A stretch of DNA of 64,000 nt, from NCBI RefSeq assembly GCF_016746085.1, contig NZ_JAERTZ010000019.1, forward strand, positions 1 to 64,000, given 5' to 3'. Of the stretch, positions 22,500 to 32,096 are shown piece after piece (position 1 is the first letter of the stretch; every line of letters starts with the position of its first letter). The position numbers and the translations under genes were made by a program. The stretch comes from Zobellella iuensis (GTDB lineage Bacteria > Pseudomonadota > Gammaproteobacteria > Enterobacterales > Aeromonadaceae). The notes beneath the pieces were generated by a model that saw only the letters and a list, made by a program, of their open reading frames with translations, ran no database searches and was not told where the DNA came from.

Positions 22500-23033
22500 A
22501 TGAACGACAACAACACGCAGAACATCAGCCTGGGCAGCACCCAGGTCATGGATCAGATCGATCGCATCGTGACCCTGTGGCGACGGGCCCGCCCCGACCT
22601 GGCATTCGAGGGTACCGAGGTGATCGGCCGGGTGGTGCGGCTGGAGTACTTTATCACCCGCCGGGTGCTGCAGGATCTGGCCCGCTATGAGTTGAACGTG
22701 GGGGAATTTGATGTGCTGGCGGCATTGCGGCGTCATCCGCCCTATTTCCAGCTCTCGCCCAACCAGCTGCAATCCATGGTGCTGATTTCCTCCGGCGCCC
22801 TGACCAACCGTATCAACCGACTCGAAAGCCGGGGGCTGGTCACCCGGGCCCAGGCGGATCACGACCGCCGGGGTGTTATCGTCACCCTGACCGACGAAGG
22901 TTTCAGGGTGGTGGAAGATGCGGTCAAATATCACCTGGCCGCCGAGGCCGAGCTGGCCTCGGCCCTGTCGGCCGAGGAACAGCAGCATTTCGCCGCCCTG
23001 CTGAAGAAAATGCTGCTGGCGGTGGAGGACTGA
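22500..23033 (+). CDS. MarR-family transcriptional regulator
   Basis: 177 residues from ATG 22500; an upstream in-frame ATG at 22460-22463 would overlap the candidate operator and has no ribosome binding site. Winged helix: helix-turn-helix around LSPNQLQSMVLISSGALTNR, then the wing ADHDRRGVIVTLTDEG with the conserved DxRxxxVxLT pattern. It probably binds a phenolic or oxidant ligand, but nothing in the sequence identifies it. The divergently placed palindrome suggests autorepression; the downstream glutathione transferase gene is a possible target. Confidence 0.85.
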   Translation: MNDNNTQNISLGSTQVMDQIDRIVTLWRRARPDLAFEGTEVIGRVVRLEYFITRRVLQDLARYELNVGEFDVLAALRRHPPYFQLSPNQLQSMVLISSGALTNRINRLESRGLVTRAQADHDRRGVIVTLTDEGFRVVEDAVKYHLAAEAELASALSAEEQQHFAALLKKMLLAVED

Positions 23034-23219
23034 GGCTCACTTCACCTTTTTGACCTGCGGATGGCGATGCTCCATGGATGACATCGCCATTTCCCGATTT
23101 CCTGCTGATAATTAATCAAGGCCGGTACTGGGGCTATGTGTTGCACCAGGACCGGGCCGGATAATAACAAATTATACAGACAGGCTGAGCGGCATAGTAC
23201 CGCCCAAGGAGGTCATTGA

Positions 23220-23840
23220 ATGAAGTTATATTACAAGCCGGGCGCCAGCTCGCTTGCTCCCCATATCGTCTTGTCCTGGCTGGGCCTGCCCTATGAGCTG
23301 GAGCTGGCCGATACCCGGGATCCCGAGTTCCTCAAGATTAACTATATGGCGGCGGTACCGGTGTTGTTCACCGAAGAAATGGGGGCGCTGTACCAGAACA
23401 GTGCCATTTTGCGCTATCTGTCGCGCCTGCCCGAGGGCGAGCACCTGGGCCCGGGTACGGATCCGGTGCTGCAGTATCAGTGCGACTACTGGCTCAGCTT
23501 CCTCAATACCGACGTCTACAGTGCCTTTACACCCTACTTTGCGCCGCAAAAGTACACCAAGGATCGCAGTTTCGCCGCCCACGACGCTATCAAGGCTGCC
23601 GTGCCCGAACGGGTTGGCCGTTTTTTGCAACGCATGGACAACCACCTGGCCAGCCGCACCTGGTATATGGATGAGCACAAGAGCATAGTGGACGCCTGTG
23701 CTTTTCCCTTTGCCTACTGGGCGACCCTGGTGCTGTCCGAGGGGCTGAGCCCCTATCCCCACCTGGCCCGCCACTTCCAGGATATGAAAGAAGATCCGGG
23801 CGTACGCAAGGCGCTCGACGAGGAAGGCCTTAATCTCTAA
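23220..23840 (+). CDS. Glutathione S-transferase, beta-class-like with Ser10
   Basis: 206 residues, N-terminal thioredoxin-fold domain (MKLYYKPGASSLAPHIVLSW) and all-helical C-terminal domain. It is similar in length and layout to E. coli GstA (201 residues), but the beta-class Cys10 is Ser10 here, so chemistry at the glutathione thiol may differ. AAAGGAGG-like ribosome binding site (AAGGAGGTCATTGA) is strong. It follows the marR gene after 186 bases, and its stop overlaps the end of the convergent EamA gene. Confidence 0.85.
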   Translation: MKLYYKPGASSLAPHIVLSWLGLPYELELADTRDPEFLKINYMAAVPVLFTEEMGALYQNSAILRYLSRLPEGEHLGPGTDPVLQYQCDYWLSFLNTDVYSAFTPYFAPQKYTKDRSFAAHDAIKAAVPERVGRFLQRMDNHLASRTWYMDEHKSIVDACAFPFAYWATLVLSEGLSPYPHLARHFQDMKEDPGVRKALDEEGLNL

Positions 23841-24736
23841 TGCCGGGCCACGATTAACCCGGTTCCCACCACTGTAGCCAGGGCGCCCAGCCAGGCGCCA
23901 TTGGCCGGTCGCCGTTTCATCACCAGCCACAGCAGGGGCAGCACCAGCACCGGGCTGACCGAGCTCAGCATGGCCACCATGCCCACCTCGCCGTAACGCA
24001 GGGCCAGCAGGATCAGGGTCATGCCCACCCCCATCGCCAGGAAGGCATTGAGCGCCACCATGCCGAACACCGGCCAGTTGATGGCGCGCAGCGGCCTGGC
24101 CACCACCAGGCCGCACCAGAGCAGGGCCAGGTGGGCGACAAAGGCGGTGCTCATGCGCACCGCCGAGGCGGCGACCGGATCTATCTCGCCCATCATCACC
24201 GGCTTGACCATCAGGGTGGCCACCGACTGGCACAGGGCCGACAGCAGCCCCAGGCCGATGCCGGGCCAGGGGTTGCCGTTATCCTGCTCCCAGGCATGGG
24301 TGTCGTTGCCGCGTTTGCCGAAGAAGATGGCGGTCATGACCCCGCCCACCAGCAGCAGGCAGCCGAGCAGGGTCAGGCCGGTGATGGTTTCGCCGAACAC
24401 CAGGTAGCCGAGCAGGGCCGAGAACAGGGCATGGGTGGCGAACAGCACCCCGGCCCGGCGGGGACCGAGCCGGTTCATGGCGGCGAACAGCGCGGTATCG
24501 CCGATAAAGATGCCGATCAGCCCGGAAATGGCCATTATCCCCAGGCTGTGGGGAGACAGGCTGGCCCAGCCGCCGCCGAGCAGGGCCACCGACCACAGCA
24601 TCAGGCTGACACAGAACATCCGCCAGCGGGAAAAGGCGAAGGCGCCCAGGTGGCGGGCGGCATTGGCCGAGAGCAGGCTGGCCACCGCCCAGCAGGCGGC
24701 CGCCGCCAGGGCGAGAAAATCGTAGGGAAAAGGCAT
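23837..24736 (-). CDS. EamA/DMT-superfamily transporter
   Basis: 299 residues from ATG 24736 (MPFPYDFLALAAAACWAVAS). About ten hydrophobic helices arranged as two EamA repeats, with typical GLIGIFIGDTALFAAMNRLG and final VVGTGLIVARH elements. Inner-membrane drug/metabolite exporter family; the substrate cannot be told from sequence. The gene overlaps the convergent glutathione transferase by 4 bases and is divergent from sbcD. Confidence 0.88.
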   Translation of the reverse strand: MPFPYDFLALAAAACWAVASLLSANAARHLGAFAFSRWRMFCVSLMLWSVALLGGGWASLSPHSLGIMAISGLIGIFIGDTALFAAMNRLGPRRAGVLFATHALFSALLGYLVFGETITGLTLLGCLLLVGGVMTAIFFGKRGNDTHAWEQDNGNPWPGIGLGLLSALCQSVATLMVKPVMMGEIDPVAASAVRMSTAFVAHLALLWCGLVVARPLRAINWPVFGMVALNAFLAMGVGMTLILLALRYGEVGMVAMLSSVSPVLVLPLLWLVMKRRPANGAWLGALATVVGTGLIVARH

Positions 24737-24859
24737 CTTCGGGCAGAATGTCGGGAGAAAAGCCCAGTCTAGCAAGTTTTCTGCGCCCGCCAAGGGCATT
24801 TGCGCCCAATCCGCTTAACGGGTTTAATAACGGCTCCGCCGACGATAACAAGAGCCGCC

Positions 24860-26077
24860 ATGCGCATACTGCACACCTCCGACTGGCACCTGGGCCAGCA
24901 TTTTCTGGGCAAGAACCGTTATGACGAACACCGGGCCTTCCTGAGCTGGCTGGTGGAGCAGGCCGAAGAACACCGCATCGACGCCGTGATCCTGGCCGGC
25001 GATGTGTTCGACACCGGCACGCCGCCGAGCTATGCGCGTGAGCTGTACAACCAGTTTGTGGTCGAACTGCAGCGAACCGGCACCCATCTGGTGGTGCTGG
25101 GCGGCAATCACGATTCGGTGGCCATGCTCAACGAGTCCCGGGAACTGCTCGGTTGCCTGAACGTGTCGGTGATCGCCGGGGTACTGGCCGAGCCGGAACG
25201 GCAACTGCTGACCCTGCACCGTCGAAACGGCGAACCCGGCGCCCTGTTGTGCGCGGTGCCCTTTATCCGCAGCCGGGAGGTGCTGGAAAGCCAGGCCGGC
25301 CAGAGCGGCCAGGACAAGCAGCAGGCCCTGCAGCAGGCCATCGCCGACCACTACCGGACCCTGTTCGAGTTGGCCGAGGGGCGGCGCGCGCAACTGGCTG
25401 CGGCCCTGCCCATCCTCGCCACCGGCCACCTCGCCACCGTGGGGGCCAGCAGCAGCGACTCGGTGCGGGAGATCTACATCGGCACCCTGGAGGCGTTTCC
25501 CGCCGCCGCCTTTCCTGCCGCCGACTATATCGCCCTGGGTCATATCCACCGGTCCCAGAAGGTGGCCGGACTGGAGCACGTTCGCTACTGCGGCTCGCCC
25601 ATTCCCCTCAGTTTCGACGAAGTTGGCCAGCAGAAGGAGGTGCTGCTGGCGGAGTTCGCCGGAGGGAGCCTGGAACGGGTGACCCCGCTGCCGGTGCCCC
25701 TGTTCCAGCCGCTGGCCCGGATTGGCGGCAACCTGCAGGAACTGGGCGCGGCCATGGTCGAGGTAGCGGCGAACGGCAGCGAAAACCGGCCGGTCTGGCT
25801 GGAAGTGACGGTCACCGGCGACGACTACCTGAGCGATCTGCAGCCCCGGGTGCAGGCCCTGGCCGAGGGGCTGGCGCTGGAGGTACTGCTGGTGCGCCGG
25901 GGGCGCCGGGAGCAGGCCGCGGCCCTGACGGCCGAACAGCGCGAGACCCTGAGCGAACTGACCCCGGAGCAGGTGTTTGCGCGGCGGCTGGCGGCGGAGA
26001 CGCTGGCGGAGGCGGATCTGGCCGCGCTGAACGGGCTGCATGCCGAGGTGCTGGCGGCCCTGGGGGAGGAAGCATGA
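24860..26077 (+). CDS. sbcD: Exonuclease subunit SbcD (Mre11 homologue)
   Basis: 405 residues from ATG 24860 ([20 protein letters not shown]). Calcineurin-like phosphoesterase motifs in order: [34 protein letters not shown] and ALGHIHRSQ. Nuclease subunit of SbcCD, which opens hairpins and removes protein-blocked DNA ends. The sbcC ATG overlaps its stop. Confidence 0.96.
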   Translation: MRILHTSDWHLGQHFLGKNRYDEHRAFLSWLVEQAEEHRIDAVILAGDVFDTGTPPSYARELYNQFVVELQRTGTHLVVLGGNHDSVAMLNESRELLGCLNVSVIAGVLAEPERQLLTLHRRNGEPGALLCAVPFIRSREVLESQAGQSGQDKQQALQQAIADHYRTLFELAEGRRAQLAAALPILATGHLATVGASSSDSVREIYIGTLEAFPAAAFPAADYIALGHIHRSQKVAGLEHVRYCGSPIPLSFDEVGQQKEVLLAEFAGGSLERVTPLPVPLFQPLARIGGNLQELGAAMVEVAANGSENRPVWLEVTVTGDDYLSDLQPRVQALAEGLALEVLLVRRGRREQAAALTAEQRETLSELTPEQVFARRLAAETLAEADLAALNGLHAEVLAALGEEA

Positions 26078-29000
26078 AAATCCTGACCCTCAGGCTGAAG
26101 AACCTGAACTCCCTCAAGGGCGAATGGAAAATCGACTTTACCCGGGAACCCTTCCTGGACAGCGGCCTGTTCGCCATCACCGGACCCACCGGGGCCGGCA
26201 AGACCACCCTGCTGGACGCCATCTGCCTGGCGCTTTACCACCAAACACCACGGATGAAGGTGATCTCCGCCGGCGGCAACGAGCTGATGACCCGCCATAC
26301 TGCCGACTGCCTGGCGGAGGTGGAGTTCGAGGTGAAAGGAGAAGGCTACCGCGCCTTCTGGAGCCAGCGCCGGGCCCGGGACAAGAGCGACGGCAAGCTG
26401 CAGGCGCCCCGGGTGGAGCTGGCGAAGCGGAGCGGCGAGATCCTGACCGACAAGATCAACGACAAGTTGAAACTCACCGAGCAGCTGACCGGGCTCGACT
26501 TCGGCCGCTTCACCAAGTCCATGCTGCTGGCCCAGGGCGGTTTCGCCGCCTTTTTGCACGCGGATGCCAACGAGCGGGCGGAGCTGCTGGAGGAGCTGAC
26601 CGGCACCGACATCTACGCCCGCATTTCCCAGCGGGTGTTCGAGCAGACCCGGGAGCACAGGGCCGCCCTGGCGCAGCAGGAGGCCAGGGCCCAGGGCGTG
26701 GCGCTGCTGAGCGGGGAGGAACGGCAGAGCATAGAGCAGGAGCGGGCCGGGATAGGCACCGAGCTGGCCGGGCAGCAAGAGGGCCTGCGGCAAACCCGGG
26801 CCGAGCTGCAGCGCCGCCGCCAGTGGGATCACTGCGAGCAACAGCGGGTCGCCGCCTGCCGGGAGCAGCAACAGGCCCTGGCCGCCCTGCACGACGCGGC
26901 TGGCGAACAACAGCGGCTGCGGCAGAGCGAGCCGGCCGCCCGCTTGTATCCGCAATGGCAACAGCTGCAGCAGCACCAGGCGCGGTGCGGCACCCTGGCG
27001 GCCCAGCTGGAGCGGCGCGAGGCCGAGCTGGCCACCCTGACGGCAGGGCGCCACCGGCACAGCTGGCAGGGGCTGTCGTTCAGCCGCCAGCACCATCAGG
27101 CCTTGCAGGCCCGGGACGCTGAACTGGAGCGGCAACAGCAAGGGCTGGTCGAGGCCATGGCCGCCAACGCCGCCGGTGAGCGCTTGGGCGAGCAGCTGGC
27201 GGGCTGGCGTGCCAGTGTGGAGCAGCTCGACCGGCTGCAGCAGCAGGCTCACAAGGCACACACCCAGCAGCAGCAAAACGGCCAGGAACAACAGCGGCTT
27301 GAGCGTGACCGGCAAGTGCTGGCGCAGCAGCACCAGCAGGCGCAGCAGGCCGAGCAACAGGCGGAAGCACAATACCGGCAACAACAGCAGGCGCTGGCCG
27401 GTATTCTGGGAGAGCTCACCGAGCCGGAGCTGAAGGCGCACCTTCAGCAATTGCGCGGGCAGCAGCCAGACTGGCTGACGCTGCAGCAAAGTGTCGACCG
27501 GCTGCGGGAGCTGCAGCACGAGTGGCAACAGGAGCGGCAAAAGCAGGCCCGGCTGGAGCCGGAATGGCAACAGGGCGAGCAACAACTGGAACAGGCCCGT
27601 GAGCAGTACCGTGTGCTCCAGGAGCAGGTGAAGGACAAAACCCGCTTGCTGGAGCAGGAAAAGCTGATCCGCTCCCTGGAACAACACAGAGCGCAGTTGC
27701 AGCCCGGCGAAGCCTGTCCGCTGTGCGGCAGCGAGGCTCATCCGGCCATAGAGGCGTATCGGAACCTGGATGACAGCACGGCAACCGAATTGCAGCAAAA
27801 GAGCGCCGAGCTGGAAAAGATGGAGCAGCAGGGCCAGAGACTGAACGCTCTGCAGGCGGAGCGCAAGGCGGTGCTGGAGCAGATCAGGCTGCGGCTGCAG
27901 CAGCTGGACAGGGCCATGGCGGAGCATGGCGCACGGCAAGCCGCGCTGCTGCTGGCCCTGGCTCTGGATGCGGATCACTGGCCAGCACAACTTGACGAGC
28001 GCCGGCAGCAGCTGGCGCGGCTCGAGCAGCAGGCCGAGCAGCTGGATGCGGCCAAAACCGTCCTGACTCACGGGGAGCAGGCCAAACAGGCCGCCACTGG
28101 CCAGGTCGACAGGCTTAAACACCGGCAACAGTTGCTGGAGCAGCAGCAGCAAACCCTGCTGCGGGCACAGCGGCAGCTTAACGAAGAATGCCAGGCCATT
28201 GAGCGGCAGCGGAAGGAGCTGGAGCAACGGCTGACCGCCAGCGTCGGTCACCAGCCCGCAAGCTGGCAGGACTGGTTGCGGCAGAGCGAGCAGCAATGGC
28301 AGCACTGGCGGCAGCAGCACGTCGCCGTCACCCGCTTGAAAGAAGAGCGCCAGCAGCTGGCCGTCAGCCTGAGCGAAGCGGGCAGCCTGTTCCTGCGCTG
28401 GCAGCAGCGCTGGCAGGCGCTGGGGCTGCCCGATGGCGAGCCGGTCACGGCGGCGGCGTCGCTGGCCGCGGCCCAGGAAGCGGAAACACGGCTGGCTAGC
28501 CTGAATGACGAACTGCAGCGCCAGGGGGCCATTCTGGAGCAGGAGCAACGGCAACTGGCGGTGTTGCAACGGGAGCTGAGCGACGCACAGGCAAGCTGGC
28601 AGCAGGCCCTGGCCGCCAGTCCCTTCGCCGACGAGGCCGCCTTTATCGCCGCCCGGCTGGAGGAGGACGAACGCCAGCAGCAGCAGGCGCGTCTGCAGGC
28701 CCTGCAACAGGCGCAGGCGCTGGCCGCGGACCGGCTGGCCCAGGCCGAGCAGGCCTGGCAGCAGCTGGGGCCGCAGCCGCCGGCGCCGCTGGCGGAGCTG
28801 GAGGACCGGGAGCGGCGACAGCAGGACGCCGTCAACCTGTTGCAGCAGCAGCTGGGCCGGCTCGACGGCCGGCTGGAGCACGACGCCGCCCAGCGCCGGC
28901 AGCAGCAGGCCCTGCTGGACGAGATCGAGCGGGGACGCCGGCAGCTGCATCAGTGGGAGCAGCTCAACAGCCTGATCGGCTCCGCCGACGGGGCCCGCTA

Positions 29001-29463
29001 CCGCCGCTTCGCCCAGGGGCTGACCCTGGAGCACCTGGTGCACCTGGCCAACCGCCGGCTGGCGCGGCTGCACGGTCGCTACCGGCTGGCCCGCAAGGAC
29101 GGCGGCGAGCTGGAGCTGGCGGTGATCGACGGCTGGCAGGCGGACGCGGCCCGGGATACCCAGACCCTGTCCGGCGGCGAAAGTTTCCTGGTCAGCCTGG
29201 CGCTGGCGCTGGCGCTGTCGGATCTGGTCAGCAGCAAGACCCGTATCGACTCCCTCTTCCTCGACGAGGGCTTCGGCACCCTGGACGCCGAGACCCTGGA
29301 GGTGGCCCTGGACGCCCTCGATGCCCTCAACGCCAGCGGCAAGATGATCGGCATCATCAGCCATATCGAGGCGCTGAAGGAGCGGGTGCCGGTGCAGATC
29401 CGGCTGAGCAAGAGCCAGGGCCTGGGCCTGAGCCGGCTGGCGCCGGAATTCGCGGTGAACTAG
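26074..29463 (+). CDS. sbcC: Exonuclease subunit SbcC (Rad50 homologue)
   Basis: 1129 residues, somewhat longer than E. coli SbcC (1048). N-terminal Walker [21 protein letters not shown] near residue 33-52, two very long Gln/Glu-rich coiled coils, and the zinc hook CPLC at residues 548-551 ([14 protein letters not shown]). The C-terminal ABC signature [20 protein letters not shown] and Walker [12 protein letters not shown] complete the split ATPase head. Works with SbcD. Glutamine content in the coiled coils is unusually high. A second long open frame covers sbcD and reaches this one in frame; it is a GC-rich shadow. Confidence 0.96.
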   Translation: MKILTLRLKNLNSLKGEWKIDFTREPFLDSGLFAITGPTGAGKTTLLDAICLALYHQTPRMKVISAGGNELMTRHTADCLAEVEFEVKGEGYRAFWSQRRARDKSDGKLQAPRVELAKRSGEILTDKINDKLKLTEQLTGLDFGRFTKSMLLAQGGFAAFLHADANERAELLEELTGTDIYARISQRVFEQTREHRAALAQQEARAQGVALLSGEERQSIEQERAGIGTELAGQQEGLRQTRAELQRRRQWDHCEQQRVAACREQQQALAALHDAAGEQQRLRQSEPAARLYPQWQQLQQHQARCGTLAAQLERREAELATLTAGRHRHSWQGLSFSRQHHQALQARDAELERQQQGLVEAMAANAAGERLGEQLAGWRASVEQLDRLQQQAHKAHTQQQQNGQEQQRLERDRQVLAQQHQQAQQAEQQAEAQYRQQQQALAGILGELTEPELKAHLQQLRGQQPDWLTLQQSVDRLRELQHEWQQERQKQARLEPEWQQGEQQLEQAREQYRVLQEQVKDKTRLLEQEKLIRSLEQHRAQLQPGEACPLCGSEAHPAIEAYRNLDDSTATELQQKSAELEKMEQQGQRLNALQAERKAVLEQIRLRLQQLDRAMAEHGARQAALLLALALDADHWPAQLDERRQQLARLEQQAEQLDAAKTVLTHGEQAKQAATGQVDRLKHRQQLLEQQQQTLLRAQRQLNEECQAIERQRKELEQRLTASVGHQPASWQDWLRQSEQQWQHWRQQHVAVTRLKEERQQLAVSLSEAGSLFLRWQQRWQALGLPDGEPVTAAASLAAAQEAETRLASLNDELQRQGAILEQEQRQLAVLQRELSDAQASWQQALAASPFADEAAFIAARLEEDERQQQQARLQALQQAQALAADRLAQAEQAWQQLGPQPPAPLAELEDRERRQQDAVNLLQQQLGRLDGRLEHDAAQRRQQQALLDEIERGRRQLHQWEQLNSLIGSADGARYRRFAQGLTLEHLVHLANRRLARLHGRYRLARKDGGELELAVIDGWQADAARDTQTLSGGESFLVSLALALALSDLVSSKTRIDSLFLDEGFGTLDAETLEVALDALDALNASGKMIGIISHIEALKERVPVQIRLSKSQGLGLSRLAPEFAVN

Positions 29464-29472
29464 CCCGGCGAC

Positions 29473-29940
29473 TCAGGAAACGAGTTGGAACTCGGCGTCG
29501 ATCTCCACCGCCGCATTGCCGGGCAGGGCGCAGACGCCGACGGCCGATCGCACATGGGCGCCGCGTTCGCCGAAAACCTCGACCATCAGGTCCGAGGCGC
29601 CGTTGGCCACCAACGGCTGGGCGCTGAACCCGGGTGGACAGTTGACGAACACGGTCAATTTGACGCAGCGTTCAACCCGGCCCAGTTCACCGCCGCAGGC
29701 CATCTTCAGTTGGGCCAGCAGGTTCAGGGCGCAGAGCCGGGCGGCGGCCTGTCCTTCTTCGAGGGAGAGGGCTCCGCCCACCTGGCCGGCGTAGACCAGG
29801 GTGCCGTTTAGCTTGCAGGTCTGCCCGCTCAGCAGCAGGCGAGCACCCAGTTGCAGACAGGCCTGGTAGTTCCCGGCGGGGTGGCCGGCCTCGGGCAGGG
29901 TGATGCCCAGTTCGGTGAGCCGGTGTTCTATGGTGTGCAT
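29473..29940 (-). CDS. RidA/YjgF-family enamine/imine deaminase-like protein
   Basis: 155 residues, longer than RidA (about 128) and of the subgroup ending RSAVGVCALPGNAAVEIDAEF. RidA proteins hydrolyse reactive enamines and imines released by PLP enzymes or amine oxidases. Last gene of a leftward operon with a flavin-dependent amino-acid oxidase immediately upstream, which would release imines; this pairing explains its presence. It converges on sbcC with 9 bases between the stops. Whether it keeps the catalytic Arg (here in HVRSAVG) is consistent with activity. Confidence 0.88.
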   Translation of the reverse strand: MHTIEHRLTELGITLPEAGHPAGNYQACLQLGARLLLSGQTCKLNGTLVYAGQVGGALSLEEGQAAARLCALNLLAQLKMACGGELGRVERCVKLTVFVNCPPGFSAQPLVANGASDLMVEVFGERGAHVRSAVGVCALPGNAAVEIDAEFQLVS

Positions 29941-29970
29941 GGGTGTTTTCCTCCGGATGGTGGGGTTGCG

Positions 29971-31239
29971 TCAGCCCAGGCCGTGGTCGGCCGGGCGCAG
30001 CCCGCTGTCGTCGATGGGGGCGGGGGTCCCGCCGATCCGGGCCGCCAGCAGCGAGGCCGAGCCCATGGCCAGGGTCCAGCCCAGCATGCCGTGGCCCAGG
30101 TTAAGGTAGAGGTTGTCGGCCCCGGCCCGGCCGATGATGGGGGCGCTGCTGGGGGTGACCGGACGGAAGCCGGTCCAGCGGTCGAGCAGGCGGTCGTAGT
30201 CGCCGGCCTCGGGGAAGCGTTGCCGGCAGACCCGCAGCAGGTGATCGATGCGATCCTGGTCCAGCGTCCGGTCGTCACCGACGATATCGGCGCAGCCGGC
30301 CACCCGCAGCCGGTCGCCGACGCGGGCGAACACCACCTTGTTGTCCACGTCGGTGATGCACACCGCGGGGGCCCGCTCGGTGGCGGGTACCGTGATGCTG
30401 TAGCCCTTGATCGGATAGATGGGAATATGCAGGCCGATGCCGCGGGCCAGCGCCAGGCTGTCGGGGCCGGTGGCGAGCAGGTAGGCGTCGGCGGTGATGC
30501 TGCCCTGGCTGGTGTCCAGCCCGGTGATGCGGCTTCCCTCTTTGTGCAGGCGGTGAACCCGGCAGTGATAATGCGCTTCGAACCCTGGCTGTTGGCGCAG
30601 CCGATCCAGCAGGGCGAGGGCGAACCGGTGGCAGTCGCCAACCTCGTCGAGGGGGGAATGGACCCCGCCGGCCATGGGGCTGGCCAGTTGGGCCAGGCCG
30701 GGTTCGAGCGCCAGGCACTGCCGCCAGTCCAGCACCCGCTGCGGGCAGCCCCACTCTCCTTTCTGCCGGACCCGGGCGGCGGCCTGCTCCAGATCCTGGC
30801 GGCTGCCGTAAAGGTGCAGTTTGCCCGAAGGCCGGTGCTGGAATTCGATGCCGGCCTCGGCCTGGGTGGCGTGCATCACTTCCCGGGAGTGCAGCGACAG
30901 CCGCAGTATATTGCGGGTATTGCGCTCTTCCCGGCTCGCCCGGGCGTGCAGCAGGAAGCGGCCGCCCCAGCGCAGCAGTTGTCCGTCCGCCGACATCCGT
31001 ACCCGGAAGGCGGGATCCCGGCCCAGCAATATCCGGGGCATCTTGGCCACCAGGCCCGGCGAGGCCATGGCGTCGGTATAGGAGTAGCTCAGCTGGGCCC
31101 CGTTGGCGAAACTGGTGCCGAGGGCGGGCCCCTCGTCCGCGTCCAGCAGCATCACCCGATAGCCGGCACGGGCGAGCAGGTAGGCGGAGGTGACGCCGAT
31201 GATGCCGGCGCCGATGATCGCGATGGACTCTGTCTTCAT
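29971..31239 (-). CDS. FAD-dependent D-amino-acid dehydrogenase-like oxidoreductase (DadA family)
   Basis: 422 residues. N-terminal FAD-binding motif SIAIIGAGIIGVTSAYLLAR with the acidic LLDAD end, then GTSFANGAQLSYSY, which is the DadA-type flavin contact, and C-terminal GWTLAMGSASLLAARIGG. The family oxidises amines or D-amino acids to imines; the substrate here is unknown. It sits between the C26-like hydrolase and the RidA-like gene, so a plausible scheme is hydrolysis of a conjugated amine, oxidation, then imine clearance (inference). Confidence 0.88.
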   Translation of the reverse strand: MKTESIAIIGAGIIGVTSAYLLARAGYRVMLLDADEGPALGTSFANGAQLSYSYTDAMASPGLVAKMPRILLGRDPAFRVRMSADGQLLRWGGRFLLHARASREERNTRNILRLSLHSREVMHATQAEAGIEFQHRPSGKLHLYGSRQDLEQAAARVRQKGEWGCPQRVLDWRQCLALEPGLAQLASPMAGGVHSPLDEVGDCHRFALALLDRLRQQPGFEAHYHCRVHRLHKEGSRITGLDTSQGSITADAYLLATGPDSLALARGIGLHIPIYPIKGYSITVPATERAPAVCITDVDNKVVFARVGDRLRVAGCADIVGDDRTLDQDRIDHLLRVCRQRFPEAGDYDRLLDRWTGFRPVTPSSAPIIGRAGADNLYLNLGHGMLGWTLAMGSASLLAARIGGTPAPIDDSGLRPADHGLG

Positions 31240-31252
31240 GGTAAGCCTCGTC

Positions 31253-32005
31253 CTAGTTGACCAGGGGAAGGGCGGCCGCGTGCCGGCGGTACTGGGTCGC
31301 CGCCGCGACCAGCGCCTCGAACAGCCGGCGCTCTCCCTGGTTGATCAGATATTCGGGGTGCCACTGAAAGCCCAGGCAGAAGTGCTGGCCGGGAATTTCG
31401 ATCGCCTCGACGATGCCGTCGTCGGCGACGGCGCTGACGATGATGTCCGGCGGCAGATCCCGCACCGCCTGATGATGCACGCTGTTCACCTCCAGCGATT
31501 CCTGCCGGAACAGCTGGAACAGACGGGTGCCGGGGGTGAGGTGCACCCGGTGTCCGGCCAGGTGGTGGGGCTGGGGTTGCATATGGTTCAGGCTGTCCTT
31601 CACTTCGCTGGGAATATCCTGGATCAGTTTGGCACCCTTGAGCACCGCCAGCAGCTGCATGCCGCCGCAGATGCCGACAAGGGGAATGTCGCGGGCCAGC
31701 GCCCCTTCGATCAGCTTGCGCTCGAACCGGGTACGCCCTGCCTTGGTCACCAGCTCTCCCTGGCGCAGGGGTTCTCCGTAGAGTTCGGGCGGGATGTCAT
31801 ACATGCCGCCGCTGATCACCAGGCCGTCGACCAGGTCGAGATAGTGCTCCACCGCGTCCTGTCCGTGGGGCAAGGCCAGCGGCAGCCCGCCCGCCGCCGC
31901 TATGGCGGAGCAGTAGTTCTCCCGCAGCGCGTACCAGGGCTCCAGGGCATAGCCCGGGGTGTGTTCGATATCCAGTGTGATTCCGATGACCGGCATGGAA
32001 GACAT
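31253..32005 (-). CDS. Class I glutamine-amidotransferase-like hydrolase (peptidase C26, PuuD-like)
   Basis: 250 residues. The nucleophile is Cys113 in VGICGGMQLLAV and the His/Glu pair lies in LGFQWHPEYLI near residue 218. Proteins of this family include PuuD, which cleaves gamma-glutamyl-GABA; TRRFERKLIEGAL-like and SGGMYDIPP-like segments are typical. Overall family assignment is firm, but the exact substrate is not. It is co-directional with a TRAP transporter (92 bases upstream) and the DadA-like gene (13 bases downstream). Confidence 0.88.
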   Translation of the reverse strand: MSSMPVIGITLDIEHTPGYALEPWYALRENYCSAIAAAGGLPLALPHGQDAVEHYLDLVDGLVISGGMYDIPPELYGEPLRQGELVTKAGRTRFERKLIEGALARDIPLVGICGGMQLLAVLKGAKLIQDIPSEVKDSLNHMQPQPHHLAGHRVHLTPGTRLFQLFRQESLEVNSVHHQAVRDLPPDIIVSAVADDGIVEAIEIPGQHFCLGFQWHPEYLINQGERRLFEALVAAATQYRRHAAALPLVN

Positions 32006-32096
32006 GATGCGTACCTCTGTGACTGTGATGAAGGCTTCTTTGTGTTTGAGCGTGCGTCGTCGGCGGTTGTTTCGTGTTCCCCGCTACCCGCGTGGG

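Noticed and set aside
25153-26073. Very long open frame continuing upstream of sbcC across sbcD in another phase
   Set aside because: It overlaps all of sbcD, which has clear Mre11 motifs in its own frame. The upstream part is Pro/Gly/Arg-rich shadow translation; the SbcC start is at 26074.
25825-29364. Open frame of over 1100 codons on the minus strand opposite sbcC
   Set aside because: It is Leu/Gln-rich because the Gln-rich sbcC coiled coil is read in reverse. It has no domain, start site or conservation signal.
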